29,753 nt of DNA from Sulfuricella sp. (GTDB lineage Bacteria > Pseudomonadota > Gammaproteobacteria > Burkholderiales > Sulfuricellaceae). Below the pieces are notes generated by a model. That model saw only the letters and a program-made list of their open reading frames with translations. It had not been told where the DNA came from and ran no database searches. A program made the position numbers and the translations under genes. Shown here in pieces: positions 16,576 through 25,159 of this stretch. Position 1 is the stretch's first letter. Every line of letters begins with the position of its first letter. The DNA is taken from NCBI GenBank assembly GCA_019911785.1, contig JAIOJM010000250.1, positions 1 to 29,753 of the forward strand, written 5' to 3'.

Positions 16576-17936
16576 AATATTTTTGTGCGCCACGAAGTAA
16601 CACCTTCATTTTCAAATTTGAAGGTGGACAATTTGCAATTCAATTCTTTCAGTCTTGTAGAGACGCTCTGGCGATACTGCGGTTGCACAAAAAACAGAAA
16701 AAATCCGCCCGCCCCTGCACCGAGCAACTTACCGCCGATAGCGCCGGCTTTGAGCGCAGCGTCGTAGATTTCGGCGATTTTCGAATTACTGACCGATGCA
16801 GACAAACCTCTTTTCAAGACCCAGGCCTTGTCCAGGCAGCGTCCGAAATCCAATAATTCGCCCCTGATCAAATGCCTATGCATTTCATGACAAATCGAGA
16901 CGATCTCTTTCAATTGCGCCGATTTGTTTTCAGTAGTGTAGGTTTCACGCTGTTTTTCATGCAAGGAGCCAGAATCGTGCTTGATCCGGGTGTCGCATAA
17001 AATAAGACACTCTTCCAACTCGTTTCGGGTTGCATCTTCAAGACGAATAGCATGCACCAGATTTTTCTTGTCGCCCAACTCAATCAGGTTAAAGCCGCCA
17101 AAAGCCGAAGCGTATTGATCTTGCCAGCCGCCGGCTACACCGAAGCAAACGCGCTCAGCTTGAAAAGCGAGTTCGGCAACTTCATAGGTTGTCCAGCGAT
17201 CAAGTCGCATCTCGTTAAAGGCTGCAACGACGGCAGCGGCAACAGCGGACGAGCCGCCGAGACCGGACCCCACCGGAATATCGGAGCGCACGTATAGGTC
17301 AAAACCGTACGTTGGCTTGACGACTGATACGACCGAAGACAGCAGATCCTGCCTGGGTCCTTCGAGCAAGTCGATCAGCGAAGCATAATGACAGTGCGTA
17401 TCAAGATCTTCCGAGTAAATATGGATATTCTGATCTGCTCGGGGTATCAGCGTTGCGTGACAGTAAAGTGCTACTGTCGTGCTCAATACGGCACCAGGGT
17501 GATCGACAAAAAAGTAAGTTAGATCGGAACCTCCGCCACCGAAGCTGATACGTACTGGCGCACGAGCCCGGGTCAGTACTGGAGCTTCTGGCGATGCAAG
17601 TTCATATTCCGGCGTGACCAGATCCACCAGACGGCCGTCGGCGTCAATCTTGGGAATGACACTGAAACCCAGATCGAGCAATTTGAGTAATTCTTCCCGG
17701 CTGGTATTGATCCCTACGCTACGGAAACTCTTGTTCATGCAGGCGGATGCGGTCGCGCTGGTCGCGCCTCCATTGAGCAGAAAGCGCCGCAAATCACCAT
17801 TCGTAATTAAGCCTTGCAGCCGGTGATCTTGATCAACGACGAACACAGTTTGAAATCGGCTTGACTCGATGCGATCAATGGCGGAAAGAATTGCAGCAGT
17901 GTCGCGTACGATGAGTTGTTCCACGAGCGGATTCAA
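16572..17936 (-). CDS. hddA: CBS-domain pair fused to GHMP kinase (HddA-like heptose/sugar kinase)
   Basis: 454 residues. Residues about 5-115 form two CBS repeats: [20 protein letters not shown] at 31-50, and a second copy with [20 protein letters not shown] at 91-110. Residues 120-454 are a GHMP kinase: [15 protein letters not shown] at 125-139, the ATP loop [11 protein letters not shown] at 221-231, and [12 protein letters not shown] at 401-412. These match the D-glycero-D-manno-heptose 7-phosphate kinase (HddA) and related families. The CBS pair suggests allosteric control by an adenine nucleotide or SAM. CBS domains are normally fused to nucleotidyltransferases in such loci, so fusion to a kinase is noteworthy. 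The start is TTG at 17936, forming a TTGA overlap with the rfbH stop, with GGGAG seven bases upstream. The true substrate is inferred from family and from hddC and gmhA nearby. Confidence 0.82.
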   Translation of the reverse strand: MNPLVEQLIVRDTAAILSAIDRIESSRFQTVFVVDQDHRLQGLITNGDLRRFLLNGGATSATASACMNKSFRSVGINTSREELLKLLDLGFSVIPKIDADGRLVDLVTPEYELASPEAPVLTRARAPVRISFGGGGSDLTYFFVDHPGAVLSTTVALYCHATLIPRADQNIHIYSEDLDTHCHYASLIDLLEGPRQDLLSSVVSVVKPTYGFDLYVRSDIPVGSGLGGSSAVAAAVVAAFNEMRLDRWTTYEVAELAFQAERVCFGVAGGWQDQYASAFGGFNLIELGDKKNLVHAIRLEDATRNELEECLILCDTRIKHDSGSLHEKQRETYTTENKSAQLKEIVSICHEMHRHLIRGELLDFGRCLDKAWVLKRGLSASVSNSKIAEIYDAALKAGAIGGKLLGAGAGGFFLFFVQPQYRQSVSTRLKELNCKLSTFKFENEGVTSWRTKIL

Positions 17937-19246
17937 AATGTTACTCCCATGAAACGCTCGATATGATCCGCCACAAAATCCAACATGGCCTCGCTCAAGC
18001 CAGGATACACCCCAACCCAGAACGTATCGTTCATGATCTTGTCGGCATTCTTCAGTTCGCCGCTCACCCGATACGTCCGTCCTTCAAAGTAAGGCTGGCG
18101 CGTCAGGTTGCCGGCAAACAGGAGACGGGTTCCGATCTTGTATTGGTCGAGGTATTTCAGAAGATCGACGCGGGCGACAGCGGCTTCGTCCCGAATGGTG
18201 ACAGGAAAACCAAACCAGGACGGATCGCTGCCGGGCGTTGCCTCAGGCAAGATCAGGAATTCCTCGCAGGATTTCAGGCGTTCCTTGAGGAAAGCGAAGT
18301 TACGTTTGCGTGCCTCGATAAAGCCTGGCAGCCGGTTCATTTGCGCCAGCGCGCAGGCAGCTTGCATGTCGGTGATCTTGAGATTGTAGCCCAGGTGAGA
18401 GTAGGTGTATTTGTGATCGTAACCCAGGGGCAGCGTGCCGAGTTGCCAGCCGAAGCGCTTGCCGCAGGTGTTGTCCTTGCCGGGCCCGCAGTAACAGTCA
18501 CGTCCCCAGTCGCGGAAAGATTCGATGATGCGTTTCAATTGCGGGTCTTCAGTGAACACTGCGCCACCTTCGCCCATGGTGATGTGGTGCGCCGGATAAA
18601 AACTGAGGGTGCCCAGGTGGCCGAAGGTGCCGGCCATGCGGCCGCGGTAGGTGGAACCGAGGGCGTCGCAACAATCCTCGACCAGCCACAAACCGTGATG
18701 GTCAGCAAGCTCGCGGATTTCGGCGGCGGCGAATGGGTTGCCGAGCGTGTGCGCAAGCACGATAGCACGGGTTTGGGGGCTGATCGCGGCGGCGATCGCA
18801 TCGATTGTGGGGTTGTAGGTGGGCGGTTCCGAATCGACGAAAACCGGTACAAGTCCGTTTTGCAGAATGGGATTGACGGTCGTTGGAAAGCATGCGGCGG
18901 CGGTGATAACCTCATCGCCTGGCTTCAGGGCGCGATCACCAAGGAGAGGTGAAGTCAGCGCCGAGATCGCAAGGAGGTTGGCGGACGAGCCCGAATTGGT
19001 GGTGAGCGCAAAGGCCACACCCAAATACTGCGCCAATCGTTTTTCGAAGGCGTCGTTGAAACGGCCAGTGGTCAACCAGCCATCCAGCGCAGCATCGACC
19101 AGATGGGCAAACTCTTCGGCGCCGAGCACTTTGCCCGCGGGCGGGACTGGCGTTTGTCCAGGATGAAATGGCTTGGGCTCAAGCGTTTCCGTGGCATATT
19201 CGCGTACGAGTTGGAGAATGTGCTGCCGCTTTTCCTCAATCGTCAT
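17933..19246 (-). CDS. rfbH: CDP-6-deoxy-L-threo-D-glycero-4-hexulose-3-dehydrase (E1)
   Basis: 437 residues, exactly the classical RfbH/E1 length. It is a DegT-fold protein in which the PLP-binding Lys is replaced: the segment [14 protein letters not shown] puts His at 220, the E1 catalytic residue, so it works with pyridoxamine phosphate. The [2Fe-2S] ligand cysteines of E1 are present at 193, 251, 253 and 261 ([11 protein letters not shown]). With a reductase partner it removes the 3-hydroxyl from CDP-6-deoxy-4-ketoglucose, giving CDP-4-keto-3,6-dideoxyglucose. No E3/RfbI reductase is in the window. The ATG at 19246 has AGGAG five bases upstream and overlaps the rfbG end by 11 bases; an N-terminal extension in frame to 19318 lacks family character. 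Confidence 0.95.
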   Translation of the reverse strand: MTIEEKRQHILQLVREYATETLEPKPFHPGQTPVPPAGKVLGAEEFAHLVDAALDGWLTTGRFNDAFEKRLAQYLGVAFALTTNSGSSANLLAISALTSPLLGDRALKPGDEVITAAACFPTTVNPILQNGLVPVFVDSEPPTYNPTIDAIAAAISPQTRAIVLAHTLGNPFAAAEIRELADHHGLWLVEDCCDALGSTYRGRMAGTFGHLGTLSFYPAHHITMGEGGAVFTEDPQLKRIIESFRDWGRDCYCGPGKDNTCGKRFGWQLGTLPLGYDHKYTYSHLGYNLKITDMQAACALAQMNRLPGFIEARKRNFAFLKERLKSCEEFLILPEATPGSDPSWFGFPVTIRDEAAVARVDLLKYLDQYKIGTRLLFAGNLTRQPYFEGRTYRVSGELKNADKIMNDTFWVGVYPGLSEAMLDFVADHIERFMGVTF

Positions 19247-20318
19247 GCAAGCTCCTGGCATAAGCTTGAATTTGCGCCAAGGTGTAGTCGTGCATGTTGC
19301 GACCTTCAGTCCACGCACGATGCCAGCTGTATGTTTCCACCAGGGACTTTTCTAAATGCCACTTGGGCCGCCAACCCAGACGTTGACCGGCTTTGGAGGA
19401 ATCGAGGCTGAGCAAAACAGACTCTTCGGGGTGTTTGTCCCGGCTGATATCCCAACGCGCGCCGTGTTTCCAAAGGGCGGCAAGCCGGTCAGCCAACCAT
19501 GCAACGGGTTTCGCGTCTTCAGGATCGGGGCCAAAATTCCATGCTTCGGTAAAGTCCTCACCGTTCTGCCATAACTGTTCGGCCAGCATGAGATAGCCTC
19601 GCAAGGGTTCCAGAACGTGCTGCCAGGGTCGCACTGCCTGCGGGTAGCGCAAGATGACAGGTTCATCCTTCTCAAAGGAGCGGAATATATCGGGAATCAG
19701 GCGATCTTTGGCCCAATCCCCTCCCCCGATCACATTTCCGGCGCGAACGCTGGCAACGGAAACCCCCGAGTCTTTGCCAAAAAAAGAATGGCGATACGCA
19801 GCTGTAACTATTTCGGCGCACGACTTGCTGCTGCTATAGGGATCTTTCCCGCCCAAGGCGTCGATTTCCCGGTACCCCCAGGGCCATGCTTTATTCTCAT
19901 AACATTTATCGCTCGTCACGATAATAACAACACGTACGCTGTTGGTGTGCCGAACCGCATCGAGAAGGTTCGCCGTGCCCATGACGTTGGTGGCATAGGT
20001 ACCTAATGGATCGACAAATCCTTCGCGCACCAGCGATTGGGCGGCAAGGTGAAAAATGATTTCCGGATGAAACTCGTTCAGCGTATTTCTCACTTCTTCG
20101 GGATCGCGCAGATCGCCGTAACGGGATTTCATGCTCTTTCCAACATCCGCGCATTCAAACAGGTTGGGCTGAGTAAAATCAGGCAGGGAAAACCCGGTTG
20201 CACGCGCGCCGAGTTCCTGCAACCACAAGGACAACCAGCCACCCTTGAAGCCGGTATGTCCGGTGACAAGCACCGATTTGCCTTGCCAGAACGCAGGGTT
20301 CAATCCCAAACCCGCCAC
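19236..20318 (-). CDS. rfbG: CDP-glucose 4,6-dehydratase
   Basis: About 360 residues of the extended SDR family. The NAD loop is GHTGFKGGW at 20-28, preceded by [10 protein letters not shown], the family's usual opening. [23 protein letters not shown], the catalytic [11 protein letters not shown] (Tyr/Lys) and [23 protein letters not shown] are all strongly characteristic of RfbG. It converts CDP-glucose to CDP-6-deoxy-4-ketoglucose. I choose the GTG at 20318, which has AAAGGAG seven bases upstream, over an upstream TTG at 20339. It overlaps the rfbF stop by 19 bases and is in turn overlapped by rfbH, so all three genes are translationally coupled. Confidence 0.94.
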   Translation of the reverse strand: MAGLGLNPAFWQGKSVLVTGHTGFKGGWLSLWLQELGARATGFSLPDFTQPNLFECADVGKSMKSRYGDLRDPEEVRNTLNEFHPEIIFHLAAQSLVREGFVDPLGTYATNVMGTANLLDAVRHTNSVRVVIIVTSDKCYENKAWPWGYREIDALGGKDPYSSSKSCAEIVTAAYRHSFFGKDSGVSVASVRAGNVIGGGDWAKDRLIPDIFRSFEKDEPVILRYPQAVRPWQHVLEPLRGYLMLAEQLWQNGEDFTEAWNFGPDPEDAKPVAWLADRLAALWKHGARWDISRDKHPEESVLLSLDSSKAGQRLGWRPKWHLEKSLVETYSWHRAWTEGRNMHDYTLAQIQAYARSLHDD

Positions 20319-21070
20319 GGAGCCGCTCCTTTTGCCCAAAGTTCCTCCAAATGGGTTTTGTCGCGCAGGGTATCCATCGGCTGCCAGAAGCCCGTATGGT
20401 TATATACGGATAGCTGGTTTTCTGCCGCAAGCCTCGCTACGGGTTCGCTTTCCCAGGCTGTTCCGTCTCCCTCAATATAGTCCAGTACCCTGGGGGAGGC
20501 GACAAAGAATCCGCCGTTGATCCAACCGCTGCCTTCCTTTGGCTTTTCGTTGAAACTGGTGACGCGTTCACCTTGAATTTCAAGTGCGCCAAAACGTCCC
20601 GGAGGCTGGACGGCGGTTACGGTAACCAACGTTTGGCTGTTGCGGTGATATTCGATTAAATTGGATATATTGATGTCGCCCACGCCATCGCCGTAGGTAA
20701 AACAAAAGGCTTCGTCCCCGATATACGGTGCCACACGTTTCAAACGTCCGCCGGTGAGCGTCATTTCGCCGGTATCGACTAATGTCACCCGCCATGGTTC
20801 AGCATGCTGCTGATGCACTTCCATCCGGTTGTTGGCGATGTCTATCGTGACATCCGACATGTGCAAGAAATAATTTGCGAAATACTCCTTGACGACATAT
20901 CCCCTGTAACCCAGGCAGATGACAAAATCATTGATCCCGTAATGGGAATATATCTTCATGATATGCCACAGGATTGGTTTCCCGCCGATTTCTATCATCG
21001 GCTTCGGGCGAAGATGGGATTCTTCGCTGATACGGGTGCCTTGCCCACCAGCCAAAATTACAGCCTTCAT
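20300..21070 (-). CDS. rfbF: Glucose-1-phosphate cytidylyltransferase
   Basis: 256-257 residues, the standard RfbF length. The nucleotidyltransferase signature KAVILAGGQGTRISEES is at residues 2-18, followed by LRPKPMIEIGGKPILWHIMK. The segments VDTGEMTLTGGRLKRV, FCFTYGDGVGDINI (metal-binding Asp), GALEIQGERVTSFNEKPK and GWINGGFFV are typical of RfbF. It makes CDP-glucose from CTP and glucose 1-phosphate, the first step of the CDP-3,6-dideoxyhexose branch. The frame extends upstream to 21253, but the ATG at 21070 is the conserved family start. It lies 33 bases after the GtrA gene and heads the rfbFGH set. Confidence 0.95.
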   Translation of the reverse strand: MKAVILAGGQGTRISEESHLRPKPMIEIGGKPILWHIMKIYSHYGINDFVICLGYRGYVVKEYFANYFLHMSDVTIDIANNRMEVHQQHAEPWRVTLVDTGEMTLTGGRLKRVAPYIGDEAFCFTYGDGVGDINISNLIEYHRNSQTLVTVTAVQPPGRFGALEIQGERVTSFNEKPKEGSGWINGGFFVASPRVLDYIEGDGTAWESEPVARLAAENQLSVYNHTGFWQPMDTLRDKTHLEELWAKGAAPWRVWD

Positions 21071-21102
21071 AAATAACCGTCCGTCCCGGAAATATTCTCT
21101 TT

Positions 21103-21555
21103 TTAATGATAGGTCGAATTTACCCGTTTGGGTGGTCGACTGCCAGAGAACAGCAGCACTTTTCTGGCGCCGAAGTTGAACAGGAAAATGGTTGCAGCCG
21201 CCACACCTTTGGACTGCAGATAGTGAAATCCGAGCAATTCCGTAAAGAACCACATCAAACCCGCATTGAGCGCCAGGCCGATGATGCCGACAACAGCAAA
21301 TATCGCGAACTCATGCACTTTGTTGTCAAGGCTGCGATGGTCAAACACCCAGCTTACGGCTAGCGCGTAGTTCACCGCAATCCCGGCCATGAAGGCAACG
21401 GAAGCGGAAAGCAGGTAATGGATGTGGCCGAATTCGGTGAGCAGGAACAGCAGCGTAAAATCCACGATGAAAGCCACGCCGCCGACAAGAAAATAGCGGA
21501 AGAACTGGCCCGACAGGCTGTCGGCTTTGGCTGAGAGAGATGCGATGAGGCTCAT
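21103..21555 (-). CDS. GtrA family membrane protein (second copy)
   Basis: 150 residues with four membrane helices. The opening FFRYFLVGGVAFIVDFTLLF is typical of GtrA, as are the mid-protein NYALAVSWVFDHR and the C-terminal NFGARKVLLFSG. It is only distantly similar to the GtrA at 4.5-4.9 kb. Its likely role is translocating or stabilising an undecaprenyl-phosphate-sugar donor. The ATG at 21555 overlaps the preceding membrane-protein stop (ATGA). No GT2 partner is adjacent; its neighbours are polytopic proteins that could use such a donor on the periplasmic side. Confidence 0.83.
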   Translation of the reverse strand: MSLIASLSAKADSLSGQFFRYFLVGGVAFIVDFTLLFLLTEFGHIHYLLSASVAFMAGIAVNYALAVSWVFDHRSLDNKVHEFAIFAVVGIIGLALNAGLMWFFTELLGFHYLQSKGVAAATIFLFNFGARKVLLFSGSRPPKRVNSTYH

Positions 21556-23528
21556 GGTTTAATGGGCAGCGAAAAGCCGGCTGTCGCCGGTCGTTCATTT
21601 TTATTGCCAGCCCATGTGTCGGCAAAATTTCGCCGCAGGTAGGCACAATCATACAGATAGAAATATCTTTTTTTCATTTTGTCGAAATGCCGTTCAATCA
21701 TCCCTACCCTGAAATCTTTCGACAGGACGACAAAATCCAGCACCGGGTCGTGGCATACGTGCACCAGTCCTGCGAAGCCTCCCTTGCGCAGCATGCCGCG
21801 ATCTCCCGGTTGAGCAAAAATCCCGTCCTCGACGCCCAGGGCGGCCAGGCGGTCTACCCTCCGCTTTCCCTCAATGGCGGTCTGGCGGTTGAATATCAGA
21901 CCTACCGTCTGGCCAATGGAAGCATAGCTGGCACGGCCGAGGCCGAACCAGACCATTTGCAGGTCGTCTTCCCAATATACTACAGCGCCGACTGGAATGA
22001 CCCGGCTGAAAGAGGGTAAGGGATCCCGTAGCGCCTGTTGCACGTAATAGCGCGCCCGTGGTGGGCGCTGATCCCAGAAGGCAAAGGAAAGCATCAGCAG
22101 AAACGCAATGCCGCCTACCGTCGCCAAGTGCACAAATTTTCTGCGATCTGCTCCGTACCGCCATACTGTTAAAAAAATAATGACTGAGATTACCCCCCCG
22201 CTTATCGGCAAGAACAACAAAACCCACACCAGCCAAAATTCGATGGAATGCACGGGGCCGACCTTTATCATGGCCTCAGCAGTGGCGTCTAGCCATGCAG
22301 ACGCCAGCCACCACGCCGCTGCCTGAAGCGGAATGAGATAGAGTAGTGCCGCAAGATTTTGGGGAATTACGATTGCCCTTCCGCTGCGCGCATACCAGAC
22401 AAACAGACCGCTCACCAATACTGAAAGAACTCCTCCAATGCTGGCGAGTGTCAGCCACGCGGTCACGAAGCCGAGGAGCAGGAGTCGGTATACCCGATCA
22501 TGGTTCCAGAAATCCGCCACAAGCCAGGCGGCGGCAAGATAGGAAAACAGCTGGGTAAGCCAAAGCCAGCGCCAGGGCTGCAACTGGATTAGCAGCACGT
22601 TATGAAACAGGGAGGTGCCGAGCCAGAATAGCAGCAGGGCCGCCACACCTATCGCCAAGGGCGGCAGGAAGACCCTGCGCACTGAGCCGTTTGCCGTGCC
22701 TGATGCTGCGGCGAGCAGGCTGAACGCAAGCAATGTACGGTTGCCCCAGTCTTCGTATCGCCACTCATCCCAGAGGACATAAGGGGATCGCGCATTAACC
22801 AGTTGAAACCACTCCGCGTCCATTACGGAGAACAGGTGACCGAAGGGTGAAACGCCCGACCAAGCCAGGAGCAGCACGACTGTCGCGGCAAGCACGCCGA
22901 TCCCCAGCGCCGCCTTTGGCTTGTCGTACCCAAGGTATAGGCTGATGAAAGCCGCGCCCGCCAGCGCGACTAAAGGGTGCATCACGAATGCGGCCAGCAG
23001 GGCCGCAAGTGACATAAGCCGCTTTCCACTAAGGATCATCGCCAGCGATAGAAGCGTCAAGCCTTCTGCGATTAGCCTGGGAGTTAGAAAGTATTCCGCG
23101 TATCCGAGCTTGGCAGCGCCATAATCGCCTGGCATTGCAATAATCAAGACCAGCCCGAGCCAGAATGGAAAGCCGCGCAGCAATTTACCCGCGAGCAACG
23201 TGGCCGCCCCTATCCACAGGGCATAACCGGCCAGCAGCAGCGTAATCGTGGCGGCGTTCAAGCCGAGCAAATCGATGAACGCCGCGTAAATGGGGCTGAA
23301 GAGGGTGAAATCATCTTGGGAGCCATACAGGAAATAAAGGTCATTTCTGTAGGCTTCGGGGTGCAACAGGGAAACTGCCTGAACGGCATAGAATACCGCA
23401 TCGTGCCACATGCCCCGGTACGGGTGTCCCAGAAACCAGATGGCCAGCAGCAGCAGAAAAAGAAGAAATTTTGGCGGAGCGACAGTGTTGTTTTGAGATT
23501 GCCCGGATGTTTGCATGATCGTGCTCAT
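21552..23528 (-). CDS. Large polytopic membrane protein, GT-C-like, unknown function
   Basis: 658 residues from the ATG at 23528. Many hydrophobic segments (about 11-13) cover residues 20-500, and a soluble C-terminal portion of about 150 residues follows. The first loop after helix 1 reads GHPYRGMWHDAVFYAVQAVS, with an Asp at 43, then a polar stretch YRNDLYFLYGSQDDFTLFSP. An acidic residue in the first periplasmic loop is the usual GT-C layout. I do not recognise a named family. The C-terminal domain may sit in the periplasm. The start overlaps the preceding stop as ATGA; an in-frame extension to 23600 would run into the upstream gene. It is co-translated with the neighbouring membrane genes and likely works with them in glycan transfer; this is inference. 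Confidence 0.62.
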   Translation of the reverse strand: MSTIMQTSGQSQNNTVAPPKFLLFLLLLAIWFLGHPYRGMWHDAVFYAVQAVSLLHPEAYRNDLYFLYGSQDDFTLFSPIYAAFIDLLGLNAATITLLLAGYALWIGAATLLAGKLLRGFPFWLGLVLIIAMPGDYGAAKLGYAEYFLTPRLIAEGLTLLSLAMILSGKRLMSLAALLAAFVMHPLVALAGAAFISLYLGYDKPKAALGIGVLAATVVLLLAWSGVSPFGHLFSVMDAEWFQLVNARSPYVLWDEWRYEDWGNRTLLAFSLLAAASGTANGSVRRVFLPPLAIGVAALLLFWLGTSLFHNVLLIQLQPWRWLWLTQLFSYLAAAWLVADFWNHDRVYRLLLLGFVTAWLTLASIGGVLSVLVSGLFVWYARSGRAIVIPQNLAALLYLIPLQAAAWWLASAWLDATAEAMIKVGPVHSIEFWLVWVLLFLPISGGVISVIIFLTVWRYGADRRKFVHLATVGGIAFLLMLSFAFWDQRPPRARYYVQQALRDPLPSFSRVIPVGAVVYWEDDLQMVWFGLGRASYASIGQTVGLIFNRQTAIEGKRRVDRLAALGVEDGIFAQPGDRGMLRKGGFAGLVHVCHDPVLDFVVLSKDFRVGMIERHFDKMKKRYFYLYDCAYLRRNFADTWAGNKNERPATAGFSLPIKP

Positions 23529-25159
23529 CTTTGCATGTCGCGGCCTTGTTTTTTGCAGGTTTCCAGTGCAGCGTTGTACTCGTCGGCGGCCACTCCCCAT
23601 TCCTTGCGAAGCAGCATGATTTTTGATTCAAGTTCTTGCCGCGGACTGGAAGTCGTGATGGCGCCCCGCGAAAATATCAGCCAAGGATCTCGCCACAAGG
23701 TAACCCCATACTCTTTACTGGCCAAGAGGCATTCAATGGACGCCAAATAATCCGCCGGGCGCATTTGCAAATGCCCGGCGAGGGCGGCGAGTAACCCGGG
23801 GTCTTGGGGATAAAGTTTTTTTGTGGGGCTTTCCAGCCTCAGAACAATGGCGCCTGCCTGACCTATCTTGTTCGGATAAACGTATATCTCGTGGCGCTCC
23901 GAAAGATGCGCGCCGACGTTGGCTTGGGCGGAGACAGATGCATTGGCGGGTGTTGCGGCGCGGATCACCTGCATGATAGGGTCGGGTCCGCCCATGAAAT
24001 GTGACGGCTCCCAAAAATTGGATGAGCCCGGCAGAGGTAAAGGAGCAAAGCCATAGCCAGTGACCATGCCCGCCGTTAGAGCAAGGCCTGAAATCTCGGT
24101 AACGGAAAATTTCTTCACCCGGCGCGATATGCGCTCGGCACCATAAGATGCCGCCACCGTAAGCACGGGCACAATGACAAGGCTGTGATAGGAAAAAACG
24201 CTTTTCGGCATTGAATTCGCCGAAAGCAGGTTGGCCGCTAGATCTGCCAGGCCGGGCAACAGGACCGGGATAGCCGCGAGGGGCAATCCCAGGAAAGGCA
24301 ACAGCAACAGTCCGAGGTAGACTGCCCCATCCATGGCCATGGCCATCTTGATTATCGACAAGGGACGGGTTAGCAATGCCTGGATAACCTCGCCTGCCGA
24401 ATGCCCAATCCACCCGTATCTGCTCAGGTTGGCGCCAAGGCCGCTGCTCAGCATCATATGCTCCCCCGTCGGCGAAAGGGCTGGCATGATGAAACCGAGT
24501 ACCAGCGCGGCATGTGCTACGCCGAGCAAAATCAACCAGATGGCGGGTTTCCAGGTCTTATTACGCAACCGCCAGAGCAGGCCGAAGCCCATTACGGTTA
24601 GCCCTAGATGCTCCTGAATGAACAGCAGCGGCAGGCAGGAAAGAAACAGCAGGCGACTGTCCCCTTTTTCGACGGCCAGCATGCCCAGCGCAACGAACGG
24701 TACCGCCAATGCAACCGGATGGAAATCCCAGGCGGCCGCGTTTAACAGAAAGGGATTCACCAGATAGGTCAGAGCCCAGAGCAGTCCGGCTTTTTCCGAT
24801 TGGCAGACGCGGCTTGTCAAAAGGAAGATCGGCCAGGCCGCGATGGACAAAGCCAGCGCTTGGGCGAGGGCGAACCATTCCGGAAAGGGGGCGATGGCGT
24901 AAAGGGGAACAAACAGCAGCAGAACGGGATGGAAATGGAACCCCAGCCAATTGATCGGTTCGCTTAACTGGTTGCTGGTATTGAGCAAGAACTGCCCATT
25001 CAAGGTTCCCCACACCGCCTGGTCGAATACACCCAAGTCGTTGAGTGAGCTCATGTAGCCCCAATGGCGTGACAGGCCGAGCAACAGGATGAGCAGGAAA
25101 TGAATTGCAATGGCGATCCCTGTCCATAGGCGCCAGTGGGTTGAAGGAATGGCCGTCAT
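23525..25159 (-). CDS. DUF2079-type polytopic membrane protein
   Basis: 544 residues from the ATG at 25159. After a first helix at about 12-30 comes the loop SSLNDLGVFDQAVWGTLNGQ (38-57) with two Asp residues, then FHFHPVLLLFVPLYA. These are signs I associate with the DUF2079 membrane family. About ten further helices and a soluble tail of roughly 150 residues follow. The family is uncharacterised and GT-C-like in topology. The start forms an ATGA overlap with the preceding gene's stop, and its own stop forms the same overlap with the next gene. An in-frame extension to 25285 lies wholly within the upstream gene and is rejected. Confidence 0.7.
   Translation of the reverse strand: MTAIPSTHWRLWTGIAIAIHFLLILLLGLSRHWGYMSSLNDLGVFDQAVWGTLNGQFLLNTSNQLSEPINWLGFHFHPVLLLFVPLYAIAPFPEWFALAQALALSIAAWPIFLLTSRVCQSEKAGLLWALTYLVNPFLLNAAAWDFHPVALAVPFVALGMLAVEKGDSRLLFLSCLPLLFIQEHLGLTVMGFGLLWRLRNKTWKPAIWLILLGVAHAALVLGFIMPALSPTGEHMMLSSGLGANLSRYGWIGHSAGEVIQALLTRPLSIIKMAMAMDGAVYLGLLLLPFLGLPLAAIPVLLPGLADLAANLLSANSMPKSVFSYHSLVIVPVLTVAASYGAERISRRVKKFSVTEISGLALTAGMVTGYGFAPLPLPGSSNFWEPSHFMGGPDPIMQVIRAATPANASVSAQANVGAHLSERHEIYVYPNKIGQAGAIVLRLESPTKKLYPQDPGLLAALAGHLQMRPADYLASIECLLASKEYGVTLWRDPWLIFSRGAITTSSPRQELESKIMLLRKEWGVAADEYNAALETCKKQGRDMQR

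Noticed and set aside
17963..18952. A 329-codon plus-strand open frame opposite rfbH
   Set aside because: RfbH is certain from its catalytic residues; the opposite frame shows no family features.
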